Shown here: piece by piece, positions 45,508-53,890 of the stretch
Position numbering within the stretch: position 1 is the first letter of the stretch
How the letters are laid out: every line of letters begins with the position of its first letter
NCBI GenBank assembly: GCA_965235655.1
Contig: CBDDYU010000002.1
Span: 186,001 to 250,000 of the forward strand
Reading direction: 5' to 3'
Length of the DNA stretch: 64,000 bases
Source: CBDDYU01 sp965235655
Lineage (GTDB): Bacteria; Pseudomonadota; Alphaproteobacteria; Pelagibacterales; Pelagibacteraceae
Position numbers and translations under genes: made by a program
Notes under the pieces: model-generated
Told to the model about the DNA's origin: nothing
The model's input: only the letters and a program-made list of their open reading frames with translations
The model's database searches: none

Positions 45508-45933
45508 ATGAAACCTGTTTTATTATCAATAATTTTAATCCCAGTTATTGAAATTTATCTTTTTATAAAAATTGGATCACAAATAGGCGCATTTAATACA
45601 ATTTCCTTAATATTTATAACTGCTGTAGTGGGAATATTCTACGCACGATATGAAGGATTAAATACATTCAAAAGTGGTTTTGCTCAATTATTAAAAAACG
45701 AAATTCCTGCTTATGAATTAATTTCAGGTGCAGCGATTGCTTTTGCCGCACTATTATTAATCATTCCTGGTTTTGCAACAGATTTTTTTGGTTTTTTATT
45801 AATTTTTCCATTTACAAGAAAAATTATATTGAATCAATTTTCAAAAAAAATTACTAAAAATGATATTAAAAAAAATAATTTTATTGATGGTGAATTTGAA
45901 GATATAGAGGATGACAATGACAGAAAAATTTAA
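45508..45933 (+). CDS. fxsA: FxsA family membrane protein
   Basis: A 141-residue inner-membrane protein with the FxsA pattern: PVIEIYLFIKIGSQIGAFNTISLIFITAVVGIFYARYEG, a second helix pair (ISGAAIAFAALLLIIPGFATDFFGFLLI) and an acidic C-terminus. In E. coli overexpression relieves phage T7 exclusion by plasmid F; the normal role is unknown. It overlaps secB. Confidence 0.92.
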   Translation: MKPVLLSIILIPVIEIYLFIKIGSQIGAFNTISLIFITAVVGIFYARYEGLNTFKSGFAQLLKNEIPAYELISGAAIAFAALLLIIPGFATDFFGFLLIFPFTRKIILNQFSKKITKNDIKKNNFIDGEFEDIEDDNDRKI

Positions 45934-46339
45934 AATTTTGGGAAATTATATAAGAGATTTATCCAGTGAAACTCCTGATATTGAGACTTATTTATTTGTA
46001 AAAGATTACATATCAAAATACCAACTCAATATTGACATTACATCAGCACCTTTAAAAAATAAAATGATAGAGATAAGTACAACTTTAAAATTTGAGGACA
46101 AAACTGAAAGTAAAAAAAAATCTTATTTTGAAATAATATTTGTAACCATAATTAAGATTAATGAAGAAATTACCGAAAAGAAAGAATTAGAAAAAATAAT
46201 ATTATGTGATGTGCAAACAAAAATATACCCTGACTTAGAAAAAACATTTTTAGATCTTCTGCATAATTCGGGGTATCCAGGTATTCAATTTCAAAAAAAA
46301 ATAGACTTTGAAAATTTATATAATCAAAGATTTAATTAA
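45911..46339 (+). CDS. secB: Protein-export chaperone SecB
   Basis: A 142-residue tetrameric chaperone that keeps preproteins unfolded and delivers them to SecA. FKILGNYIRDLSSETPDIETYLFV at the N-terminus and the C-terminal VQTKIYPDLEKTFLDLLHNSGYPGIQFQKKIDFENLYNQR match SecB. It starts inside the last codons of fxsA (ATG at 45911, with a second ATG at 45917 equally possible) and overlaps convergent dnaQ by 8 bases. Confidence 0.9.
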   Translation: MTMTEKFKILGNYIRDLSSETPDIETYLFVKDYISKYQLNIDITSAPLKNKMIEISTTLKFEDKTESKKKSYFEIIFVTIIKINEEITEKKELEKIILCDVQTKIYPDLEKTFLDLLHNSGYPGIQFQKKIDFENLYNQRFN

Positions 46340-46997
46340 AATAATTTTTCTTTAAGTTATTATTAAGATATTCTTTATGTTTTTTAAGCTCATCTTCACT
46401 TGGTGTGATAACTTTTTTAAAATATAAAATGTTTTTATCACTTTTATCTTGAGCAGAATTTTCACTATTTTTAAAATCAAGCCTTGGTTCTTTTTGATCT
46501 AATAAATTAATATAAACTTTGGCCAATAAATCACAGTCTATTAAAGCAGTGTGTTTAGTTCTTTTTGTGTTATCAATACTGTATCTTTTGCACAGAGCAT
46601 CTAAGTTAATTGGAGAGCCTGGAAATTTATCTCTTGCCAAAGCTAAAGTATCAACGACTTCATTTTTGATTTTACTTTTACCTATTAAATTCAATTCATT
46701 ATTTAGATGACTTAAATCAAATTCAGCATTGTGGATAACTAAACGTTTCCCATTAATAAAATCTAAAAATTTATCAGCAATTTCAATGAATTTTATTTGT
46801 TTGGATAAAAAATCATCTGTATACCCATGAACCTCTAAAGCTTTTTCTGAAACTTTAGTCTCTGGATTTAAGTAACAATGAAATGTTTTTTTTGTAGGAA
46901 CTAAATTTTCTAATTCTATACAACCAATTTCAACTATTCTATGTCCGTCTCTGACCGAAATACCAGTTGTCTCTGTATCTAAAACCACTTCTTTCAC
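46332..46997 (-). CDS. dnaQ: DNA polymerase III epsilon subunit (3'-5' exonuclease)
   Basis: A 221-residue DEDDh proofreading exonuclease. Motif I VLDTETTG at residues 5-12, motif II NAEFDLSHLN, motif III HTALIDCDLLAKVY. The C-terminal 45 residues are the likely alpha-subunit tether. It sits one base after coaE in the coaE-dnaQ order usual near alphaproteobacterial origins. Confidence 0.95.
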   Translation of the reverse strand: MKEVVLDTETTGISVRDGHRIVEIGCIELENLVPTKKTFHCYLNPETKVSEKALEVHGYTDDFLSKQIKFIEIADKFLDFINGKRLVIHNAEFDLSHLNNELNLIGKSKIKNEVVDTLALARDKFPGSPINLDALCKRYSIDNTKRTKHTALIDCDLLAKVYINLLDQKEPRLDFKNSENSAQDKSDKNILYFKKVITPSEDELKKHKEYLNNNLKKNYFN

Positions 46998-47567
46998 TTA
47001 TTTAACTTTCTTTAAAATTTTTTTTATATTATTTTTTGCAGTTCTAATTTTATAATCATTTTTAATTATAAAATCTGATTTTTTTTTTTTATATTTTAAT
47101 GGATATTGTAAAGATTTAAACTGATTAATTAAAGATAGATTAAAATTTTTTCTTTTTTTTAATTGTTTTAATATTTGTTTTTTTTCAGCATCAATAAAAA
47201 TTATTATATCATTTTTCTTATTTAACTTATTTTCAAAATAAAGCGGTATATCTAGCACTACTAATTTTTTATTTTTATTTTTTTTTAAAAAAACATTTAA
47301 TTTTTTTCGTACAATTGGATGAACTATGCTAGAAATTTTTTTTAAGTTATCTTTATCAGCCATGATCGATCCAATTAATTCTTCTTTTTTAATTGGAAAA
47401 CTAGAAAAATGATTTGGGATTTTTTTTTTTATTTTTAAAAAACAACTTTTATTTTTTTTATAAATATCAGCAACTTCAAGATCTGCATTAAATACAGGGT
47501 AATTGAATAAATTTGATATGAATGATTTACCACTACCAATATCTCCAACCACCGCAAATCTAATCAT
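46998..47567 (-). CDS. coaE: Dephospho-CoA kinase
   Basis: A 189-residue P-loop kinase for the last step of CoA synthesis. Walker A VVGDIGSGKSFIS at residues 6-18, VFNADLEVADIYKK (the D of the substrate site), IVHPIVRKKL and LDIPLYFENKL (Walker B-like). Very Lys-rich C-terminus. Overlaps aroE by 8 bases. Confidence 0.93.
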   Translation of the reverse strand: MIRFAVVGDIGSGKSFISNLFNYPVFNADLEVADIYKKNKSCFLKIKKKIPNHFSSFPIKKEELIGSIMADKDNLKKISSIVHPIVRKKLNVFLKKNKNKKLVVLDIPLYFENKLNKKNDIIIFIDAEKKQILKQLKKRKNFNLSLINQFKSLQYPLKYKKKKSDFIIKNDYKIRTAKNNIKKILKKVK

Positions 47568-48357
47568 TATTTAAAAATTCTAATAAATTATTGTCAATTT
47601 TAGGTAAAAAACCATGCCAAATTTCAAAAGCTTTTTGTGCCTGAAATAATAACATCATTTTGCCATTTATTATTTTGTGCCCTGATTGTTTAGCTTGTTC
47701 TAAAAATTTAGTAACTCGAGGGTTATAAATTAAATCATAAAAAATTTTAGGATTATTTAATTCCTCAAAATTAAAATTGATGTGATCATCCTTATTCAAT
47801 CCAAGACTGGTTGCATTAATTACAATATCAAAATCAGGTATTTGTCCCCACTCTACTATAATAATTTCTGGATATTGTTTTGTGATATAATCAGAGTTTT
47901 TTATCGTTCTATTTGACAAAAAAATTTGATTTATATTTAAATTTTTTAATGCTTTAATAATTGAAGGCACAACTCCACCTGCACCCAAAATAAAAGCTTT
48001 TTTATTTGCTATGTCGCAATTTTCATATTTTAGAGATAACTCAAATCCCTGAACATCGGTGTTATCACCGTAAATCAAATCTTCTTTTTTAAAAATTGTA
48101 TTAACAGACGAAGTTTCTTTTGCAGTTTTAGATAAATTTTCAACAAATGGGATTACTTTTTTTTTAAATGGAACCGTCACGTTCATTCCCCAAATCTCAC
48201 CAGATTTAATTTTGTGTAAAATTTCTTTAATTTGATCTGCCCTAGGTTGAAATTTTTCATAAATTGCATCTATATTATTTTGTTGAAACCAATAATTGTG
48301 TAATTTGGGAGACAAAGAATGGGAAATTGGACTTCCAATAATCAAGTGTTTTTTCAT
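47560..48357 (-). CDS. aroE: Shikimate dehydrogenase
   Basis: A 265-residue NADPH enzyme of the shikimate pathway. IGSPISHSLSPKLHNYWF (shikimate site), NVTVPFKK with the catalytic Lys, GDNTDVQGF, and the NADP loop ILGAGGVVPSI. Length is typical. It lies 1 bp from maf and overlaps coaE. Confidence 0.95.
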   Translation of the reverse strand: MKKHLIIGSPISHSLSPKLHNYWFQQNNIDAIYEKFQPRADQIKEILHKIKSGEIWGMNVTVPFKKKVIPFVENLSKTAKETSSVNTIFKKEDLIYGDNTDVQGFELSLKYENCDIANKKAFILGAGGVVPSIIKALKNLNINQIFLSNRTIKNSDYITKQYPEIIIVEWGQIPDFDIVINATSLGLNKDDHINFNFEELNNPKIFYDLIYNPRVTKFLEQAKQSGHKIINGKMMLLFQAQKAFEIWHGFLPKIDNNLLEFLNND

Positions 48358-48358
48358 T

Positions 48359-48943
48359 CTATAAATTTTTTAAATATTCCTTAATTTTTTCAATAGGTAA
48401 GCCCATGATAGTATTTTCATTTCCCTCTATTTTTAAAAACAAATCTTTGCCGGCACCTTCAATTTGATAGACATTGTAAGCATATAAGGCCTTATCTGTT
48501 AATTTTGCCAAGTAATCCTCTAGTTCAAACATTTCAAAATTTTTCATAGTCAACTTTGCTTTATCTGAATAATGCCAAATCATTTTTCCATTTTTTGATA
48601 AACAAACAGAGCTAATTAAAAAATGATGCTTGCCGTTAAGTTTTTTTAATATTTCTAAAGCTTCACTTCTATTTTTGGGTTTTGAAATTATTTTGCCTTC
48701 TAAATCTATTACGCTATCAGCCCCCAAAACTATCTCATCAATTCTTTTAAGGCTAACCTTATTTGCCTTGAGTTCTGCTAAATTTTTAGAAATTATTTCT
48801 GGTGTTGCGCCTTCTTTAACTAAACTTTGTTTTACAGGTTCTTCGTCAACATTGGAGGGTTCGACTTCAGAATTAATACCATTTTTACTGAGAATTTGTC
48901 TTCTAATTTCACTCTTTGATGCAAGTATAATTTTATTTAGCAT
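48359..48943 (-). CDS. maf: Maf-family nucleoside triphosphate pyrophosphatase
   Basis: A 194-residue house-cleaning NTP pyrophosphatase. IILASKSEIRRQIL at the N-terminus, VLGADSVIDLEGKIISKPKN with the catalytic Asp, and the C-terminal YQIEGAGKDLFLKIEGNENTIMGLPI are family blocks. Overlaps the DUF299 gene by 11 bases. Confidence 0.94.
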   Translation of the reverse strand: MLNKIILASKSEIRRQILSKNGINSEVEPSNVDEEPVKQSLVKEGATPEIISKNLAELKANKVSLKRIDEIVLGADSVIDLEGKIISKPKNRSEALEILKKLNGKHHFLISSVCLSKNGKMIWHYSDKAKLTMKNFEMFELEDYLAKLTDKALYAYNVYQIEGAGKDLFLKIEGNENTIMGLPIEKIKEYLKNL

Positions 48944-49754
48944 TATAAATTTCGTAAATTTTTATTATGGAAGCTGCTGTTTCCTCTACAGATTTTCGAG
49001 TAACGTCTATCACTGGCCATCTATATTTTTTAAATGTTTTTTTTGCTTCTTCTATTTCATATCTTATAGTGTCTATATCCACATATTTTGTGTTTTCTAT
49101 TTCTTTTAAATTGGTTAATCTATTTTTTCTTATATCAACTAGTCTTTCTGGTTCAGCGGTTAGTCCAACAATACAATTCATATTTGGTAATTTTTTCAAT
49201 TTTTCTGGAATTGATTTTTCATTTACCAGTGGAATATTTGAGGTTTTATAACCCTTATTAGCTAAGTAAATTGAGGTGGGTGTTTTACTTGTCCTACTAA
49301 CACCTAATAAAATAATATCTGATTTTTCGATTTCATTTGTTAAATTTCCATCATCATGGTTCATGGTAAATTGAATTGCTTCTATTCTCCTATAGTACTC
49401 ATCATTCAAAGCATGCTGACCACTTGGTTGGTGTGAAGCTTTTTGATTAAGAAGTTTAGAAAAGCTTAATATTAAATTTCCCAAAACTCCAAAACATGGA
49501 ATTTTTTTTTCGTCACTTTTGTTAGCAAGATATTTTGCTAAATTATTATCTACAATTGTGTATAAAATAATTGAATTCTTATTTTTTTTTGCATCATCTA
49601 AAATTTTTAATATTTGATTTTGAGTTCTAGTAAAAGAGTATGAATGAACTTTGTATTCTATATTAACAAATTGTGCTTTAAGAGCTAAAAATATTCTATC
49701 TAAGGTTTCTCCTGTAGAGTCAGAGATTAAATAAATTTGATATGTATTAATCAT
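48933..49754 (-). CDS. DUF299 bifunctional kinase/pyrophosphorylase (PEP synthase or PPDK regulator)
   Basis: A 273-residue protein of the PpsR/RP1 family, which switches PEP synthase or pyruvate phosphate dikinase on and off by phosphorylating a Thr. SDSTGETLDRI at the N-terminus, the P-loop ILLGVSRTSKTPTSIYLANKGYKTSN and the C-terminal YRWPVIDVTRKSVEETAASI are family hallmarks. Which dikinase it controls is not shown here. It marks the left border of the replication origin. Confidence 0.92.
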   Translation of the reverse strand: MINTYQIYLISDSTGETLDRIFLALKAQFVNIEYKVHSYSFTRTQNQILKILDDAKKNKNSIILYTIVDNNLAKYLANKSDEKKIPCFGVLGNLILSFSKLLNQKASHQPSGQHALNDEYYRRIEAIQFTMNHDDGNLTNEIEKSDIILLGVSRTSKTPTSIYLANKGYKTSNIPLVNEKSIPEKLKKLPNMNCIVGLTAEPERLVDIRKNRLTNLKEIENTKYVDIDTIRYEIEEAKKTFKKYRWPVIDVTRKSVEETAASIIKIYEIYNAK

Positions 49755-50037
49755 TAAATAAAATGTTAGTAACTTTGTATTATTTTAGCTTATTTACACA
49801 ATTTTAGTATTTTGTTTTTAATGTTGTAAAACCTAGCTTTTATTAACAAAATTTTAAATGTGAATTAAGTTATTTTTCAAATGAATAACTAAACAAAATA
49901 GTGTTAATTTGCCTTATTTACTCACTTTTTTTAATATTTAAATGTTAATAAGTTGTTAATAAAATGTTATTTAAAATTAATCACCACTATTCACACTCTA
50001 TAACACTAATACAATACTTATATATTTAATTATTATT
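49755..50037. other. Probable chromosome replication origin (oriC)
   Basis: This 283-bp non-coding gap between the DUF299 gene and hemE has the same borders as the Caulobacter and Rickettsia origins. It is almost free of G+C. Three degenerate DnaA-box candidates, each two mismatches from TTATCCACA, are seen: 49790-49798 (TTATTTACA), 49859-49867 (minus strand) and 49987-49995 (CTATTCACA). AT-rich tracts between 49925 and 49980 could unwind. The nearest genes on both sides read outward. No consensus DnaA box is present, so the call rests mainly on gene order. Confidence 0.7.
49945..49959. promoter_or_regulatory. CtrA-like site TTAA-N7-TTAA in the origin
   Basis: TTAA (49945-49948), seven bases, TTAA (49956-49959), the CtrA recognition pattern that in Caulobacter represses the origin. 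In DNA this AT-rich such a pattern arises often by chance, so it is only suggestive. Confidence 0.25.
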
Positions 50038-51042
50038 ATGTCTCCAATACATCAAACAATATTAAATAAAAAAACATCTAATCCTCCGATATGGATAATG
50101 AGACAAGCAGGAAGATATTTACCTGAATTTAGAAATATTAGAAAAGAAAATCCTGATTTTATTAAATTATGTTTAAATGAAAGTCTTTCCTCAGAAATTA
50201 CATTACAACCTCTTAAGAGATTTAAATTGGATGCTGCAATAATTTTTTCAGATATTTTAATGATACCATACGCGTTGGATCAAAAAGTTGAATTTAAAAA
50301 AAACTTTGGTCCAATTTTAGGGGACTTTGATTTCAACCATTCATCACAAATTTCAGAAGAAAAGTTTTTTAACAATTTAAAACCAGTCTACAACGCAATT
50401 AATCTAGTAAGTAAAAACGAACTATTGAAAGAAAAAAACACAATTGGTTTTGTTGGAGCTCCTTGGACTTTGTTAGTCTATACAATAAACAAACAATCAC
50501 CTAAAAAAAATATTAATAAAGATTTTTTTAAAAATGATTTATTAATAAAGGATATTTTAAACCTTCTAATAAAATTTACAAAAATACACATTAAAAATCA
50601 GGTTGAAGCAGGAGCTAATTTAATACAAATATTTGATAGTTGGGCAGGTTTATTAGAAAAGAGTGATTATGATAAATATATTTATAATCCTACTTTAGAA
50701 TTAGTAAATTATGTTAAAACTTTAAAAGTTCCAGTTATATGTTTTCCAAGAGGCATTAAAGATTATAAAAGTTATTGTGAAATAGTTAAACCCGACGCTG
50801 TAAATATAGATTATGATGTTGATCCACATGAAATAAAAAAATTAATAAAAATACCTATCCAAGGCGGATTAGACCCCAAAATGCTTCTAACCGATAAAGA
50901 TAATTTAAAAAAAGAAGTGAACAAGTATTTGGAAATATTTAAAGATCATCCATATATTTTTAACTTAGGGCACGGAGTTTTGCCCGAAACAAATCCTGAT
51001 ATGGTTGAATATTTAGTTAATATTGTAAAAGATTATAAATGA
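50038..51042 (+). CDS. hemE: Uroporphyrinogen decarboxylase
   Basis: A 334-residue TIM-barrel enzyme turning uroporphyrinogen III into coproporphyrinogen III. PPIWIMRQAGRYLPEFR (substrate-binding Arg), the catalytic Asp in AAIIFSDILMIPYALDQ, GFVGAPWTLLVYTI, QIFDSWAG and NLGHGVLPET are all present. First gene right of the origin gap; no Shine-Dalgarno sequence is seen. It overlaps hemH by 4 bases. Confidence 0.97.
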   Translation: MSPIHQTILNKKTSNPPIWIMRQAGRYLPEFRNIRKENPDFIKLCLNESLSSEITLQPLKRFKLDAAIIFSDILMIPYALDQKVEFKKNFGPILGDFDFNHSSQISEEKFFNNLKPVYNAINLVSKNELLKEKNTIGFVGAPWTLLVYTINKQSPKKNINKDFFKNDLLIKDILNLLIKFTKIHIKNQVEAGANLIQIFDSWAGLLEKSDYDKYIYNPTLELVNYVKTLKVPVICFPRGIKDYKSYCEIVKPDAVNIDYDVDPHEIKKLIKIPIQGGLDPKMLLTDKDNLKKEVNKYLEIFKDHPYIFNLGHGVLPETNPDMVEYLVNIVKDYK

Positions 51043-52064
51043 AAAAAGCAATAATTTTATTTAATTTGGGTGGTCCAGATAAAATAGAAAATGTTGAACC
51101 ATTTTTATTTAATTTATTCAACGATCCAGCAATTTTAAATTTACCAACAATTTTAAGATATCCCCTTGCCAAATTAATTGCCAATAGACGCGCCCCTACA
51201 GCAAAAAAAATCTATGAAGAGCTTGGTGGTTCTTCGCCCATTTTAAGGTTAACGGAAGAACAATCTTTTAATTTAGAAGAAAGTTTAAATAAAAATGATT
51301 CTAACCATGAATATAAATGTTTTATTGTAATGAGATGCTGGCACCCAAGAGCAACAAAAGTTGTTTTTGATGTAAAAAAATATAATCCCGACGAAGTAAT
51401 ATTATTACCATTATATCCACAATATTCTGCTGCAACTTCTGGATCTTCAATTAAGGAATGGCACGATGTTTGTAGTGAACACAAAATTAGTTATAAAACA
51501 AGCACGATTTGTTGTTATCCTACAGACAGTAGTTTTGTTAACGCGCACACAGGAGAAATTTTAAAAAAAATAAAAAATCTTCAAAACTTTAAATTAATTT
51601 TTTCAGCTCACGGATTACCTGAAAAAAATATTAAAAATGGAGACCCATATCAATGGCAAGTAGAACAATCGGTCGACAATATTGTTAAAAAACTAAATAT
51701 AGAAAATTTAGATTGGATATTAAGCTATCAAAGTAGAGTTGGTCCTTTAAAATGGATTGGGCCATCAACAGAAGATGTAATTATTGAAAATTCTAAGCTA
51801 AAAAAACATATTGTTTTAGTACCAATAGCATTTGTTTCAGAGCACTCTGAAACTTTAGTTGAACTTGATATTGAATACAAAGAACTAGCCAACAAAAATG
51901 GCTGCGAAAATTATACAAGAATCGCAGCGCTTGGAATCAATGAGGACTTTATAAAATCTTTATCTGATCTTATTATAAATAAAGAAGATTATAATTTTGA
52001 TAATAAACTTTACCCACCCAAAATTCGTTGTCCAAATAATTTTAAAAAATGTCCATGTTTATAA
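51039..52064 (+). CDS. hemH: Ferrochelatase
   Basis: A 341-residue enzyme inserting iron into protoporphyrin IX. LFNLGGPDKIENVEPFLFNLFND at the N-terminus, LPLYPQYSAATSGS, the metal site His in IFSAHGLPEKNI, and SRVGPLKWIGPSTEDVI with AFVSEHSETLVELDIEY. Cysteines near the C-terminus (RCPNNFKKCPCL) could hold a 2Fe-2S cluster as in other alphaproteobacterial enzymes. hemJ starts 1 bp after its stop. Confidence 0.97.
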   Translation: MKKAIILFNLGGPDKIENVEPFLFNLFNDPAILNLPTILRYPLAKLIANRRAPTAKKIYEELGGSSPILRLTEEQSFNLEESLNKNDSNHEYKCFIVMRCWHPRATKVVFDVKKYNPDEVILLPLYPQYSAATSGSSIKEWHDVCSEHKISYKTSTICCYPTDSSFVNAHTGEILKKIKNLQNFKLIFSAHGLPEKNIKNGDPYQWQVEQSVDNIVKKLNIENLDWILSYQSRVGPLKWIGPSTEDVIIENSKLKKHIVLVPIAFVSEHSETLVELDIEYKELANKNGCENYTRIAALGINEDFIKSLSDLIINKEDYNFDNKLYPPKIRCPNNFKKCPCL

Positions 52065-52065
52065 A

Positions 52066-52506
52066 ATGAATAGTTATTTATTATTTAAAAGTCTGCATTT
52101 AATATCGGTTATCTCTTGGATGGCAGGCCTATTATATTTGCCAAGAATTTTTGTTTATCATTCTGAAAATTTAAAAAATTTTGATATGACTTCCATTTTT
52201 AAAACTATGGAAAGAAAACTTTATTATTACATCATGATGCCGGCAATGTTTTTAAGTTGGTTTTTTGGGTTAATATTAATTTCTATTATTGGATTTGAAA
52301 ATTTAAGTTTAGGGTGGTTAAAACTTAAATTAATATTTGTAATTTTATTAACTATTTATCACTTCTATTTGGGTAAAATTTTAAATGAATTTAAATTAGA
52401 TCTTAATAAGAATTCTTCTAAATTTTTTCGATGGATCAATGAAATCCCAACCATTCTATTGATTTTGATTGTATTTGTTGTTATTTTTAAGCCAATCTTT
52501 GGTTGA
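52066..52506 (+). CDS. hemJ: Protoporphyrinogen oxidase HemJ
   Basis: A 146-residue integral membrane protein of the HemJ (UPF0093) family, oxidising protoporphyrinogen IX. I start at ATG 52066, 1 bp after the hemH stop; the longer open frame overlaps hemH and is not needed. SLHLISVISWMAGLLYLPRIFVYH contains the conserved His and Arg, and KLKLIFVILLTIYHFYLGK the conserved Lys/His helix. It completes a hemE-H-J cluster. Confidence 0.9.
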   Translation: MNSYLLFKSLHLISVISWMAGLLYLPRIFVYHSENLKNFDMTSIFKTMERKLYYYIMMPAMFLSWFFGLILISIIGFENLSLGWLKLKLIFVILLTIYHFYLGKILNEFKLDLNKNSSKFFRWINEIPTILLILIVFVVIFKPIFG

Positions 52507-52568
52507 AAAAACTTAAAAAGCCCTTATATTAAACCAATCTAACAAGTCTTAAATAAATCTCAAAAAAA

Positions 52569-53837
52569 ATGAATATCCAAGAATTAAAATTAAAATCATC
52601 AGAACAACTTATTACTCAAGCCGAAGAACTTGGTATTGAAAATGCTAGTACTTTAAGAAAACAAGAAATTCTCTTTGCAATATTAAAAAAAGTTGCTGAA
52701 AAAGAAGAAATTACTGGTGCAGGCGTTCTGCAATTGCTTCAAGATGGATTTGGTTTCCTAAGAGCAATGGAGTCAAATTATTTACCTGGCCCAGATGATA
52801 TTTATGTAAGCCCAAGTCAGATTAGAAAATTTGGTTTAAGAACAGGTGATACAGTTGAGGGTCCTGTTAGAGCACCAAAAGAAGGTGAAAGATATTTTGC
52901 TCTTTTACAGGTGAGCAAAATAAATTTTGAGGATCCAGAAAAGTCTAGGCACAAAATTGCATTTGATAACTTAACCCCACTCTACCCCGATAAACAGTTG
53001 GTCATGGAAATCGAGTCAGCTAAGCCAGATAAGAAACAAGATTTAACACCTAGATTGATTGACTTGGTCAGCCCGATTGGAAAAGGACAGAGATCAATAA
53101 TTATCTCACCACCAAAAGCTGGTAAGACGATGATTTTGCAAAGTATAGCAAACTCAATAGCAAAAAATTATCCTGAATGTTATTTAATAGTATTATTAAT
53201 TGATGAACGTCCTGAAGAAGTAACGGATATGCAGAGAACGGTTAAAGGTGAAGTTATAAGCTCTACTTTTGATGAGCCTGCTCAACGTCATGTGGCGGTA
53301 GCCGAGATGGTTATTGAAAAAGCAAAAAGACTCACCGAGCATAAAAAAGATGTGGTGATTCTTTTAGATTCTATAACAAGATTGGGTCGAGCATATAATG
53401 CAGTAATACCAAGTTCTGGGAAAGTTTTAACAGGAGGTGTTGATGCTAACGCACTTCAAAGACCCAAAAGATTTTTTGGTGCCGCAAGAAATATTGAAGA
53501 AGGCGGTTCTTTAACAATTATTTCTACAGCATTAATCGACACTGGTAGCAGAATGGATGAAGTTATTTTTGAAGAATTTAAGGGCACAGGAAATAGTGAA
53601 ACTGTTCTTGATAGAAAAATTGCAGACAAAAGAATTTACCCAGCAATTGATATAACAAAATCTGGAACTAGAAGAGAAGAGTTGCTCTTCGATAAAAATG
53701 ATCTGCAAAAGATGAATGTGTTAAGAAGAATTATAGCCCCAATGGGAACAATGGATGCTATTGAATTCATTAGTTCAAAATTGAAAGATACAAAAAATAA
53801 CGCTGAGTTTTTTAACTCAATGAATAAACCAGCCTAA
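52569..53837 (+). CDS. rho: Transcription termination factor Rho
   Basis: A 422-residue hexameric RNA helicase. N-terminal Rho_N helices (QELKLKSSEQLITQAEELG), the RNA-binding OB fold (GFGFLRAMESNYLPGPDDIYVSPSQIRKFGLRTGD), Walker A SPPKAGKTM near residue 180, Walker B VVILLDSITRLGRAYN and the Q/R loops. Only one strong intrinsic terminator is visible in the window, so Rho probably does much of the termination. Confidence 0.98.
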   Translation: MNIQELKLKSSEQLITQAEELGIENASTLRKQEILFAILKKVAEKEEITGAGVLQLLQDGFGFLRAMESNYLPGPDDIYVSPSQIRKFGLRTGDTVEGPVRAPKEGERYFALLQVSKINFEDPEKSRHKIAFDNLTPLYPDKQLVMEIESAKPDKKQDLTPRLIDLVSPIGKGQRSIIISPPKAGKTMILQSIANSIAKNYPECYLIVLLIDERPEEVTDMQRTVKGEVISSTFDEPAQRHVAVAEMVIEKAKRLTEHKKDVVILLDSITRLGRAYNAVIPSSGKVLTGGVDANALQRPKRFFGAARNIEEGGSLTIISTALIDTGSRMDEVIFEEFKGTGNSETVLDRKIADKRIYPAIDITKSGTRREELLFDKNDLQKMNVLRRIIAPMGTMDAIEFISSKLKDTKNNAEFFNSMNKPA

Positions 53838-53890
53838 ATTATTTAAATAAAAGTTTCTCAAAAATACAAATAAGAGTTTATAATCTGTGT

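Noticed and set aside
48630..49109. 159-codon plus-strand open frame over maf and the DUF299 gene
   Set aside because: It is antisense to two well-recognised genes and its product is a low-complexity Phe/Ser-rich string typical of antisense frames in AT-rich DNA.
51997..52065. N-terminal extension of HemJ reading into hemH
   Set aside because: It lies entirely in another frame of the hemH 3' end, and the family starts at the ATG at 52066.
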